DNA from: Lunularia cruciata
Lineage: Eukaryota > Streptophyta > Marchantiopsida > Lunulariales > Lunulariaceae
Length of the DNA stretch: 64,000 nt
Reading direction: 5' to 3'
NCBI GenBank assembly: GCA_948567375.1
Contig: OX419759.1
Coordinates: forward strand, 40,142,593-40,206,592
Position 1 is the first letter of the stretch; each line of letters begins with the position of its first letter. The translations under genes were made by a program, and so were the position numbers. This document shows, piece by piece, positions 24,901 through 36,912 of this stretch. The notes under the pieces are model-generated. The model had not been told where the DNA came from. It saw only the letters and a program-made list of their open reading frames with translations, and did no database searches.

Positions 24901-25458
24901 TGGTAGTGATCATTTGATGAGTTATGGTGAGTAACTTTGTTGTAGGAACTCAAGAAGTTGAGTGTGTGTGATCACTACTACTTGTGGCTAGGATCCTTGG
25001 TAATTTTGCAGGAATGGAGCAATACCTTGATGGTTCTTTAGTGAGATGTAGTGTTGAAAGTACCATGGAATTGAAAAGCAAAATTTACCACCAACACAAA
25101 GAAACTTTGTAGTTATGCTTTCTAGGAAGAGTATAACACATTCTTTGGATTTTATTCTTTGTAATGAGGTAGCCTCTTTGGAGTGACTAAATCATCACCT
25201 TTACAAATTAGTTTAAATTAGTTTAAAATTTAGCTTATGTGAGATTGATTTTGGATATATTTTTGCTAAAGTGAGTTATAGTTGATGACTCTACCTTCTT
25301 TTAGGAGTTGTTCCCGCCCAAGAGGTTAAATAGGAAAAAATAAAGAACAACATAAGTGATACTTTCTCTTCAAATTTATCCATTTCCAAACCACATCTCC
25401 ATGGGAATGAGCTATTTCTTATTGATTTATTGCAAAATATATGACATTGGGTATGCCA
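21931..25458 (+). mobile_element. D-family element copy D3, plus strand
   Basis: Plus-strand copy aligned with inverted D1 over its whole length. The leader matches (GTAGTTGAAGATTTTTGGAA near 22163), as do the coding region and the 3' tail, including TCCATTTCCAAACCACATCT near 25380 and CTATTTCTTATTGAT near 25412. The 3' end, TTGGGTATGCCA at about 25458, aligns with TGGGTTGTCACA of C1. No target duplication is seen (cacac before, ttggt after). With D2 it forms a head-to-head inverted pair. Confidence 0.7.
22480..24480 (+). pseudogene. D-family protein remnant (D3)
   Basis: Plus-strand broken reading: YGGATYMAPFVIQFYMEVNF and LSKDERRRFGSHF (22950-23060), then GSFLSIGKFVRVKKVTLV and GPKRARRNPQVG (23120-23265). 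An acidic segment (EEIEDDVVEEDLTLYK) and coiled-coil remains reach to about 24480. Motif order equals that in C1: aromatic/PF..FY domain, basic patch, acidic run, coiled coil. Numerous stops and frameshifts. Confidence 0.55.
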
Positions 25459-27000
25459 TTGGTGGAAGAAACTAATGTGCAAAGAACACCTTTTCATCTT
25501 TTGACAATAGCTTCATGCCACAATAGAAATGACTCACAAAGGGAATAAAGTGTTTTTGGTCCCTTCTTTATAAATGTCTCATACATCTTCTTTATTTTAG
25601 CCCAATGAATGTTCTCTCTTGTGAAGACAAGCTCAAAGAACACCGCTTGACTAATTGAAAGGTTAGTTGTCCTCTAGACTCAAAACATAACAGCTCTTAT
25701 GATGACTTGCTTCTTTGATCCAATATGCATTAACTAGAAGGCCATTGTTGTTAGCAAAATCAAGTATTTATTTTCTTCAGATTGTGCATGGTCAACAAAC
25801 AATGCCTCCAACTTCAACATCATGTCTTTATTTTCTTTATACTATGTGTTGAGAATGTGTCCTCTTGTTGTGCCATCATCTTCCTCTAAAAATTGCTGCC
25901 CAATCTGTTGTGCCATCATCTTCCTCCAAGACTTGCTGCCACTGGTCCTAAGTCCAATTGGTAGGATTTCCACAAAGAGTATCATATCCTCAATAATTCC
26001 CTTGCACAATCTCTTGCACAATCTCAATTGAGATGTAGCTATGTAACAAAAAGCTCAATTGCAATTACTAAAGATACTCTAGCCACAAAGCTATATCAAA
26101 ATTCTCCACCATGGGTGCCTTGAGATTCATTCCTTCCATGCCAGTCTTTCCTCCTCTATAAGATACAACTTATTTAAAAAAGGATTTAAGAAGGTTGTTT
26201 AAATTTCATTGTATTTCTCAATTTTTAGTAAAATAAATCGATATTTTAATTAATTATTATTTTAGGTATAAATATATAAATGGTTGAAGCTTTGTTGTTT
26301 GGAATTGTTAGTGTTTGAACCTTTTGAGATGATGGAAGAATTTGCTATTTTGGTTTTGCAAGTCCTTAGGAAAAATATTGGATATAGATTGGTATCATAA
26401 GAAAAAGCAAGAAATGAGTGGTTTTGGTTTTCTAGGCATCCACCAGCTAATTTGGGGTTTTCCACCTCTATGGCTATCCTCAAGTCTTTTTTGATATTAA
26501 ATTCATGCAGTTACTATGGTAACAACATGTGTTTTTATGATAACAAGGTGCTCCTCTTTATTTGAATACTCATTAGATGCTTTGATTATTGTTAGTTTTG
26601 TAGGTGCTATGATGTCATTCTTTGTGGCAACCACATGATTTTGAACTTCATATCAAACCATACACACCACTAGGCAACCCGTTGATTTAGTATACAAAAA
26701 AGGTCATGTCTTACATGGTCTACTTTGAATTAAGTCTAGAACTCAAGATCCTCTTTTTGGATTCAGTTACAAATAAATGGTTTACATTACAGAGAAGACC
26801 AAGCCTAGGGCTTCCCTCATCTTATCTATCAATTTTTTTGCAACAACATTTGATTCTTCACATACTACTTTGTTAAACTCTATCTCAACAACTAAGCAAC
26901 TGAACTGAAGCAATCCTATTATGCACTCTCCTAGAGTAAAAATATAATGAATGAAATTAGCCTTTTTTATAAGGGAACAATAGTATACACCATCTTCATT
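25459..27000. other. Unrecognised, possibly another C/D-like N-terminal region on the minus strand
   Basis: Minus-strand translation around 25500-26100 has fragments such as KREHSLG and DIYKEGTKNTLFPL in a layout resembling the C/D N-terminal domain, but too broken to assign. A 40-bp tandem pair (TGTGCCATCATCTTCCTC units) spans 25866-25945. Nothing recognised from 26160 to 27000. Confidence 0.25.
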
Positions 27001-28200
27001 TTATCATTTTTACTTGCTCACTTGTCTTGCATGCATTTCACTCACCTATAGAATAGTAAGGCAATTCAAGGCACCTCTGAATTGATTTTGAAAATCCCAT
27101 GTCATTCATTAATTGCTAATGGCCATGCATTCTTTGGGATCTTTGTGCAATATCTCCTTGTCCAGTATCTCTTTGTCTTTGGGTTGGTGTCCAGGTTCCC
27201 CTCTTTGTCTTTATAGTGGCTCTTCCCCAAAGGGATAGTTTGTGAGCTCACTCATCCTCCCTTCTACAAAGAATGGTCACCTCAAGGTTTAATCCTTGTT
27301 TTATGCAACAATCTTTACTAATGTTAAGAATCTGGGGCAAAAATAAAGCAAACTTAAAACTTTTAAAGTTCCAAAGACCCCATCTGCACTTACATGTTTA
27401 TTAGTTAAGCTTCAATTGTTTAAAGTACTCTCCCTACTTCCAAAATAAAGACACTCTTCTCCCTTTTCTCCTTTCTAATTGGACCATCTCTTGATGCATA
27501 AGTAGACACTTGTGCTCAAACAACCTCTTAAGGGTCTTTGTACTTTGCCTTTGAGAGAATGACATCTTTCAATCCTGTAATGAGATTCCTAAAGAGTTAT
27601 TTTGAAATATCTTTGAGCTTGGTTACCCAATCCTTGTAAGTTTTTAGCTCCTTCCAAAGTTTGATATTCTCACTCTTAACTTGGTTTAGCTAATGAAGAT
27701 TTTCTTGCGTACTTGGGCATCACTCGCTTCATTAGGATGAAGAATGATATTAAGCTTGGTCTCCTTCACAAAATCTATACAATCACCTGACATTTCTCCA
27801 AATCATCTCATGAAATTAAAGATCCATCTCTCTAATAGTATTAGGGACAATTGCCTTCCTATGCCATTTCACTATGGATGGAAGATAGGCTAGACAATTG
27901 CCTTCTATCATGATATGCATATGCATATCATGATGGAAGTTCTTATCTTAAGAGAAGACAAAACTAGTGATGTAGTCCAAGATGGGATTGTATCCTTCTC
28001 CTTTGAGAGCTTCTTACAATGACCTTTGCATGGTTACTAGTGAACGTGGAAGAGAAGAAGTGAAAGGTATTTTGGTGTTTGTAGAACCAACATTAGTCTC
28101 TAACATAGATGGAAAAGGCAAGCATCTCCTAAGTAGACCTAGTCTGCACTACCAAAAGCCATAGAATTCTAAATTCCTCCATCTACTTGGATGACAAGTC
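27001..28200 (-). pseudogene. Coiled-coil protein remnant, unassigned
   Basis: Minus-strand reading near 27760-27420 gives NIKLWKELKTYKDWVTKLKD and later heptad-like, charged stretches, with many stops. It resembles the coiled-coil part of retroelement-associated proteins such as C/D, but I cannot align it to them. A perfect 28-bp palindrome lies at 27907-27934. Confidence 0.3.
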
Positions 28201-31200
28201 CAATGCTTGTCATAGTTCTTAGGTTGTAATATTCTCCTATGGATCACCTTCTCTTTGTTTTTTGTACCTCCTACTTTATCTACTACCAAATATGTTTTGG
28301 TGACATCCTTTTACTTTCACATCCAAATCCAAGACATAAGATTATTGCTAAAAACTACAATATCTATGTAGATGGTGGACATAGGATATTAATCTTATAA
28401 TTTCAATCTCTTCTTAGTTCTTTGGACAAATCTTCCTCATTGGTCTAACTTTGAAGGTCTCATCTTTGCCAAGCAAAAGCAAAAAAATTTGATCTCTTCT
28501 CCGCCTTGTTTTTGCTTATTTTTGGAAGTGAGCTCTCCTTTGCAATAGAACTAAAAGCCACATTCTCATTGGTATTGGCCTTAGCCCAAACTTTACTATT
28601 TGGTTGTATGTTGTATTTCCTTCTACTTATAGAGTGCTCTTGGACTTTAGCATGTCAACTGTCTCTTCTATTGAAAAATACACTATAAATTTGTAAAATA
28701 GGCAAATATATCTTGGCAAGTAATTAGGAAAATTTACCATGAACCATTTTTCATATAGTTTGTTATCATGGAGTTTAGTTTCCAGCTATTAGAAGACCAG
28801 AATCCTTGTTGAATAGATTCCGGGTATTCTTGTAAGAGAAATGATGAATCTTATAAGCAAGGTACCTCCAAGTCCAATCTATCCTCTAATTGCTCCCTCA
28901 TGCCTATGGGAAGGGAGTCCAATGGTGTGAGAAGCCTTATTGGCTCCATATTGAAACATGTAGTAACCCTTGGTACGGGCCCTTAAAAGCTTAGAGATAG
29001 CCAATACAAGAGAGTATTGATACCATTAGTCTTGCATGATTTTGGAATCAAATAGAAAGGGGAAGGATTTTTTCATGCCTAAGCACATAATGGAAATATT
29101 CATATGCTATTGCAGGAAGTATGGGACTTCAAACTTTGATTTTCTAGTCCAAGTGGTAAGGTACATGAAGTCCTTTTACTACGGGCTTGGTGGACTTAGG
29201 TACAATTAGGACTTAGGACTTAATGCACAATGGACACCATTTCATGCTTTTTAACTGAATCCATGTCCTATGTGCTGATGTCAGAGTTGTATTCCTTATT
29301 GCAGTACTTGATTACATAGATTGAGTGCTTTGTAAGTTAAGGAAAATTTGAAGGCTTGACTCCTACATATTTGTACTCATTTTTCTAAAACAGCCAAGGA
29401 TGCATCAATCAATTGGTCAAAATTGGTATGGACCCATAACAGTTTTTCCCATTATAGTTTTGACATACTAGTCTCTCTCTTAGTTGCTCTTGTGTTGTCT
29501 TTAATTCCCATATCATTGTATTAATGGCTACATTTTAAGTATTAGGATTGGTATTGATGGTGGCATTATGGGTGCCCTATAGTCTAAGTCTTGATGTATC
29601 TGTGTGATCTCTTGGTTGAGCACCTAGGAAACCTTGATATATTCCTTCCAAGATATAAGTGTGGTTTGAAGGCCAACCCTTGATTCACCAACCTCAAGCA
29701 ATCGACTAAATACCTTAAGGTGAAATACAAAAGATACATTGCTATATAAGTGATTTCATGGGGGTTTTCTAATTGGATATTTCCCCATAGTGTTGCTTCT
29801 ACTAATACATATACTAATATAGATACCTAGTCCTCCCAAATTCATGAAATTCAACTCTGTATGCTTGGCATGGCAAATAAAGGTGGCAAATGTCTCCTTT
29901 TTCATATCTTGTGTAAGATTTGGTCTTGGTAGGAAAGGACACCAAGCTTAGCACTCCTTGTCCACTTGGAAAATGTTATAACTGCCTCCTTGACTTGGTT
30001 GACATTGATGAGTATGGGCTCCCAAAATGTCATAAACAAAGGAAAAGTGGTTATTGCTATAGGATTGTAGCTAGACGCATAGTTGGAAAGAACCACTAGC
30101 TATAATCAATGTTGGAAATCATGCAGATCCTGTAGGACTTGCTTAATGAACTCTGGTGGTGGAGCCATTTCTTGTCTAGATGCTCATATCACCATCATTG
30201 CCCAATCATAGCCTTCCAACTCTTTTGTAGCTTATATTTTGAGACAAATTTTCACCTATATCATGGGTTCTTGGGATTTGGGGCTTGCAAGGCCATCATG
30301 AACAAAATTTGTTGTCTAAGATGGTCATACTTTCTATTTATTGCCTAACCAATTCTATTGCTTCTAGGGACAATTGTACTCCTTCTTCCTTTGCTGTCCC
30401 AAAAGTTGAGGCCTCATGGGCCCCCCTTATTTTGTCTACTTCTGCTACTTGGAGGCTAGGACCATTGGGCCTATTTCCCGTCTAGGGTCGCTTCATTTCT
30501 GCAAGTATTGGTTGTATCTTTGGAGCCATAGATAGTCTTATAACAACATCAGCTCTTGCAAATAATCATAAGTATGGACTTAATTGGCTCATTTCTTCCT
30601 CTAGTAGATCCAAATAGTGAGCTCCCTCTATCCTATTGTGGTTTGCATAGCCCATGAAAAAGTAAACTAGTATGGTTTATCTCCATAAAGATGGAGTAGG
30701 TTGTATTACAGATCCCACTGTTGAGCTACAACCATATGAGAAATCTATGTGCACTTAAGTGGCTGGCCATGTGGAGTATGATCTTATCCTTTTCAAGGGC
30801 TTTGATGTATATAGGTGGCGGAGAGTTGAGAGAATGGTGTGTTTTAGTTTGAGGTGTCTTGAGCATAAGGAGGACATTGGGAGGGAAAGTTATAAGAGAG
30901 CGTGAACATTAGAGTGTGAAGAAAAGCATTTGAGCAGGAGATGTCCCATGCTCCCAATTTGCCACTCTTGAATCCTATTTATATCAAACTTCAGATTCTA
31001 CACCATGACAGTTTATGGGATTGCATATTTTGGGGTGGCATTCATGGAATCGGTGATGGAAAACCTAAATCATATCATCCTTCCAATGCTTAATTACAAG
31101 CAAGTTTATAATTTGAAAATCTATATTATCTTATAGATGGAAAATGACTTAATTTTTCTCATGAGCTTCAAGGTGGAGTTGTGAGGTCCATTTGTCAAAA

Positions 31201-32640
31201 AAGGAAGAGGCTAAATGACAAATTTGCAAGAGTTTGGGTCCTAATAGGAGAAGCTTGGACTTATTAAAATATTGGAGGAGTTAAGGAAGGTCATTTGAGA
31301 AGAGGAGACCATGGTTGGAGAAAGGAGCTAACATGCTACAAATACATTATAGAAAACAAATGATTTGAGTAGATTCTAGATGAGATGTGATTGATTGTAT
31401 CAAGGGGGTAGAATTGATACCCAAGAGAAAAAAAATAAACAATTTGGAGAGCTTCATGAGACATTTATATGACCTGTTATTGGATTTAGAGAAAAAATAG
31501 AATGCTTATAGTATTAAGTACAAAAAATTATAGGTCTTGATCAATCTCAAATCAGATCTGGTCAATTGAAGTTGGAGCTCTCGGAAGTGAGGTGTTGGAG
31601 ATGAGATGCTGATCATGTTTGGAATTTGGTCACTCTTGAAGTTGTGATTTGAATCACCTTATGAAAATGTTCAGTATTGTTGATAGTTAGATCTTACACC
31701 TTGCTATAGAGGTTTCATGTGAATTCTTCAAATAGAAAATTTACGGTCTTGGATTAAGCATACCTGGGGGTGTAGAGCTCATAAGTTAGCTCAAATCAAG
31801 AATTGATCCATATCTAGGGATTGGAATTTGATTGAGCTATCAAAATTTGCAAGGATTTAAATAAGAGCCCAAATAGCTATTGTGGAAAATTTGGTTGGCT
31901 CAGAATCTATAGAGAGTGAGAATTGGTATTATAAGTTCCACTTAAAAATATTGCCATAACCTCAAGAGAAGCATTTCTATCTTCAATCATTGTGAAATAT
32001 CAACTCTTCCATTTTTGTGTCTATTATTGAAGATTTTAGGTTATTGGAGTGGCTTTGAGAACAATTTGTACCTCTGATCTTGAAATCCGATGGAAATTGC
32101 CAATACCTAAGAGCAAACCCTCAATTAAGGATTTTGAAATTAGGGTGAAAACCTACAAAACCGTGGCCAGGTTTGAGACCTTGTCAAGGGAGTTGTAGTG
32201 ATCTGATTGTAGCTTATTTCATATTATAGAAAGCTTATCTTATAGGCTTTCCATTGAATCCTAGAACACACACACATGGAAGTCACAAAAATGTTTTATG
32301 TCCATATGAGTTACATAGAGTTTTCCCCATCAAAAAGACAAAGAATCTCCACTTGAAAGTACATATTGGAAGAAGCTTGTAGTATAGGTTGAAATTATCT
32401 TGATGATAGAGGAAGAAGGCTATGCAGCTCATTTTTGACAAAAAGTACAAAGAGTTATTGTTGAATTCTTGTGATTGGGTCCTCTCTTTGCTTGCATGCC
32501 TGTTTCTATGCCCAATTGGTTTGGGTTGGTATGCATATGTTGCACTTAGGTTCTTTCCTTCTAGGTGTTTTTTTAATGTCTCCTTGGTAATAATGCTCGA
32601 AGTGATGACTAATAGATTAAGAGTGCATGTTATGATGACA
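28201..32640. other. Old transposon-like sequence, mostly unreadable
   Basis: On the minus strand 30480-28800 shows scattered gag-like phrases (LFMMALQAPNPKNP, PLDSLPIGMREQLEDRLDLE) suggestive of a decayed gypsy gag, possibly an E-type element. 31000-32640 reads like decayed LTR or leader DNA, with no open frame of note. No function can be supported. Confidence 0.25.
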
Positions 32641-35111
32641 ATTTAGGTTACCCGTTACTACCCTACCCAATAACAAGAATACAAAAAAATGGGTGGATGG
32701 TACCAATAGCTAAGTGACATGCATGATCAGACTAGTAGTAATAGATTTACACATAACTTTGATCCATTAACTCCACAACAAGGCACCTTGTATGTTCCTA
32801 GAGAGAGGAAGGCAAATACAACACTACTATGGAATTGCAGACTCCTCCTCCCTTACTAGTTCTAGCATATCCATTATACAAGTGGCCTCCATTGTGTTGA
32901 TATTATTCTGGTGTTTATTTGTATGATTTGCCCTGCTTTGGCTGCCAATCTCCTTCTTGTGATCCTTGGGGACTCGGAGGCTTGCAAGGCATTTTAGTTG
33001 CCTTCTTCCTCCACCTAAATTTTCTCCTACCTTCTATTATTATGGAGGTCTGATGAGTCTCTTGGGTCTTAGGAGGCTAGAAGGTACTTAACATTCCCTA
33101 CATCTATATTGGCATGGGGCTTTCTCTTGCCACTTCTTCTTGGATGGGCCTGTTGCCACTTCTTCTTGGATGGGCCTGCTTCCCATAGATTCTTCCAATA
33201 TGGGATTGTCCACCTTCTTCTTCTTAGGAGCTGTGGATTTCATCTCTTTCTTGGTGCTTTGCCTTGAACTCTTCCTACTATTGCCCATATTTGTAGGATT
33301 CATAGGTCAAGACAAATTGGAGGTGGAAGATTGTTTGCTTGTGGGACTCTCTCCTATCTTTTTCCTAAATGACCCTCCTTTATCATCATTGCAAACGTCT
33401 TTCTTAGATCTATCTCTTGTGGATCCTTTTGGTTTGCTTGCATCATTTCTTTCCTTGGGATTGTCCTCCCAGCCAAGTCCTCTTCTACTATTAGTGTCTC
33501 TAGCAAGTTATGGCTAATAAATTGGAGAGCTGGCTCACTCTTTGTTCCAATTTTTGGTTTTGTATTGTTAAATTTTTCTTGGATATCTATTGGGCCTTTA
33601 CTTTGGCTTCTTCCTCCTTCCTACGGAACTTGTAATAAAGAGTTCTTTTGATATCAAACCTTCTCATTAACAAGCTCATTTTTTGTCTATTCGTAGGTGC
33701 CAAATCCCCTCATTATAGCTTCCCATACTCTTTGCCATGTTATCTTCTCTTTTCCTAAGGCAACCTTCTCTTCAAGGTTAAACTTAGTCTTTCTTGCTTT
33801 GCTTGCCACCTTGAGGGAATTCTTTGATTGAGTTGCTAGTTCTTGCTACTCTGGACTTCTTCCTGGTGCTTGATGCCTCATCTTGTAGCTTTTGGAGTTC
33901 TTTTATACTCCAATTATTTTTGAACTATGTGCTTGCCAACAGCATATTGATAGTGGATTCTCCTTCCTTGCAAGTTGGAGTCATAATTTCCTCTTGGTCA
34001 GCTTATTTCTCACTTGGTAGACTCCTTCTACCAATTTTCCTACTTCTACACCCATGCAAGTTGTGTTTCTTGTAGCTTATGGTAACTTTCTTGCATGAGT
34101 TGGTCCCATTTTTTCCATAAGTCCATTATGATGTTATGGGCTTCTTTGACCACATTGTATGTTTGTGAGTACAAACACAACACCACAATTCTATGTTTGA
34201 TCAGGGTTCTCTATCCACCCACTAAAGCAATCCCCTATCACTAGGTTATTGGCAAGGTGTAGTGACTCTTTTCCCATTTGAGGAAGTTTTCCTCTTCTTG
34301 GGTTGAGGGCACTCAATCTTTTCCTCCTTGTTAACGGGAGTCCTTATCCTTACTTTCAATTTCTTTTTCTCTATTGGGGATAGGGATGCCACAATTTGCT
34401 TCTTGGGGCTGGCTATCTTCTTCCTATTAGGTTGTCCTATCTCTTCTTCTATGGGATTTAGGTGTTTTTGTAGTTCCATTGCTTGTACTTCTTTTACTTT
34501 GGCCATTTGTAGTCTTAAGAGGTTGGATTGTTTCCTACTGGTCCACTTCATGAATTTTTTGACAAGCTCAATTGTCATATAAGGGCTCATGTCTGGCCCC
34601 AATCCATCTTTCCATCTCCTAATAGCTTTTCTTAAAGATGGAAAGAAGGATACATTCCTCTATCTACCAATAAGCCAATGAAAGTTCTTCATGGTGTAAA
34701 AGAGGGGTGGTTGTATTACCACCAACATTGGGAACCCGTTCTTGTGCATGGTTCTCACCAAGCTATCAGCTGCATTAAAACAAGGGCCTTGGTAGGTATC
34801 CTAGGCTGAATGTGAGCTCCTTCCAAGCTGAAGGAATTTCTTTTGACCGCTTCTTTTGGCAAACACCTCCCTTACCATATCCTTGGTGATAGAAAGAAGT
34901 GTTGGATGATTGGAGGCAACTCCAAGAAAAGGGATATGTATGACTTTGGCTTCACTTGGATACCATTTACCATTGCTAGGACTCTTAGGAGCTCCTTATC
35001 CATTGGTAAGTATTTTGTTTGGACCATGATATTCCATATTTTGCCCTTCTCTATATTCTTGTGTGTATCAAAATCTACATTGTTAAAGTCTCGTACATAG
35101 CCAAACTTCAT
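32641..35111 (-). pseudogene. Minus-strand basic and coiled-coil protein remnant
   Basis: Beginning at 35111 the minus strand reads MKFGYVRDFNNVDFDTHKNI, with ELLRVLAMVNGIQVKPKSYI. Broken sequence follows (LEGAHIQPRIPTKALVLMQ), then a Lys-rich block (34602-34246, with KKIASPKKQI and PIEKKKLKVRIRTP). Charged helical sequence down to 33500 precedes a Ser/Lys-rich tail (33303-33088: STKKEMKSTAPKKKKVDNP). The layout (N-terminal domain, basic block, coil, basic tail) recalls the C/D proteins, but I see no direct motif match. A 26-bp tandem pair at 33127-33178 sits in the tail. Unrecognised; likely element-encoded. Confidence 0.35.
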
Positions 35112-36180
35112 GTAAATTGGTACTTTTGCTTCAATGTTCTTTCATAGGGCCATTACTTCTCCTTCTTCTAGAATTTGTGGGATTTGCCAAAGTCTCTCAA
35201 TTGCTCTTCCTTAGAATTATTCAACATCTATGCAATTGTCAAGTTCTTTTGTGATTGATTGTAGATTTGTTTTAGATCTCTTATGTGTAGAACTCAGGCT
35301 ACTCAATTTCATTCTATGTTTTGACAGTATTTATGAATGCTAGAGATGGACAACCTCTTGACTTGTTTGATCTAAATGGTCCAAGATTGCTCCCACAATC
35401 AACCTACTTGTGTATCCTTGCTCATTGTGCATAAGTACTCTGACTTTTGGTTGATTTTTCTTGTTCTTATAATGCCTTCTATCAATTTGTGGTTGATAAT
35501 CTACCTTCCCATGGTCACTTTTTGTAATGAAATGTTATTTTCTTCCTCTGTTTGAGCTTGCTCTAACTATCTCTCTCTCAATTGAATTGATAGAATGAAT
35601 GAACTTTGCAATTGCCTAGAGGTTTTGTTTTAGTGGTTAATACCAGCCATGGTACTTTCTTGTTTAGGTTTAAATGCTTCACACAAAATTTACCACCTTA
35701 TATTAATGTTAAAAATTTCTTCTTCCATCTGGCATTATTTTGTATTTGAATTCAAAGCATTGCAGATTTGGCACCATTTTTCTATTGAATGTAAATCATC
35801 ATGAATGTAACATCATCTTTTCTTTGAATTGGTACAATGGTTATCTATTGTGAGAAATAATGAATTCCTGTAATGGTGGATATTTTGTTGTTTGGCTATT
35901 TTGCTATTGTTTGAAATTTTTTTTGGGATTGTGGGTCTAGGAAGAGATATCTCTCCATGAAGAAAACCCTGCAAGTGATGTCACCATTGTTCAAGCAGTC
36001 CTTCACCTCTTGGGGTAATACAATCCTATAGTGTAGTTCTTGTAGGGTGGTGTGTGGGTGAAATGAAGAGATTTCTTGCAGTATCTTCTCTCCTCGGCTT
36101 CTCAATGCAATGTAGTGCAGGTTGTATTCAAACCATTGGTGCAAGATGTCAATAATTTGTTGTCTAATGTTTCCAATGGG
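35112..36180. other. Unrecognised sequence after the E integrase
   Basis: Would be the 3' end of element E (minus strand), perhaps including its LTR, but no LTR start or end could be recognised. The open frame 36144-35896 on the minus strand (MHQWFEYNLHYIALRSRGEK) has no known motif. Confidence 0.3.
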
Positions 36181-36912
36181 ATAGAGGAATTGTCAAAAAT
36201 TCTATAGGGGGCTAATCATTTATTGGCAAATTTGCTAGGGAATTTGCCCACCCTATCATTATACTTCAATACTAGGTCGCTATTATAGAGTGCAGTTCTT
36301 TGTTCTTGTTGTCAAAATATATTTTTTGCTTGGCTTGCATGGTGTATTTGTATAAAGTTCCCATAGACATTTTCATACAGATCATGAAGCATAAAGATAA
36401 GAATCTTTATGTTTATCTTCATAAAGAATCCTCTATTGTCTCCCTCTCGCCAAATAGAGACATTCCTTGTGACTTATAATAAAGATACTGAAGTCCGGCA
36501 TGAGGAATTTAATTGGGAGAATGGCCTCTTGCCCATATATAAGTTGAAATAGGATGAATTACATAGCTATCTTTATAGTACTACCATAAACCTATAGTGC
36601 ACTCATGAGTTTTTGATCCCAATCTGTGGAGTTATGATTGACCATTTTTTGAGAACAGTCAACAAGATTCTATTGATGTCCTCAACCTTACCATTTGCTT
36701 GTGGGTGGTAGGAGGTAGAGCAGTTTTGCTAGATCTCATAGGTACTGGTCAAGTCCCATATGCCTTTATTGATGAAGTGTGACCTATCCTTGTTTGTGAC
36801 AATGGATAAGAGAACACTAAATCTTGAGATAATGTTTCTCTATAGGAATTGGATGGTGATAATAGCAAAGTTGTTGAAAAAGGATTTGGCTTTGGCCCAT
36901 TAATTATTTAAT
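36181..36912 (-). pseudogene. Integrase of element E, C-terminal half
   Basis: Minus-strand reading, in order: WAKAKSFFNNFAIITIQFL, a partial second-Asp region (LLSIVTNKDRSHFINKGI), SYHPQANGKVEDINRILLTV holding the catalytic Glu context (normally QANGQVE), KRPFSQLNSS, and the C-terminal DLVLKYNDRVGKFPSKFANK followed by LAPYRI. About 130 residues (zinc domain and first Asp) expected between the RNase H end and here are absent at the C2 junction. Several stops. No chromodomain seen. Confidence 0.8.

Noticed and set aside
33140..33517. 125-codon plus-strand hydrophobic frame, membrane-protein-like
   Set aside because: Antisense of the Lys/Ser-rich minus-strand tail; hydrophobicity comes from reading Lys and Glu codons backwards.
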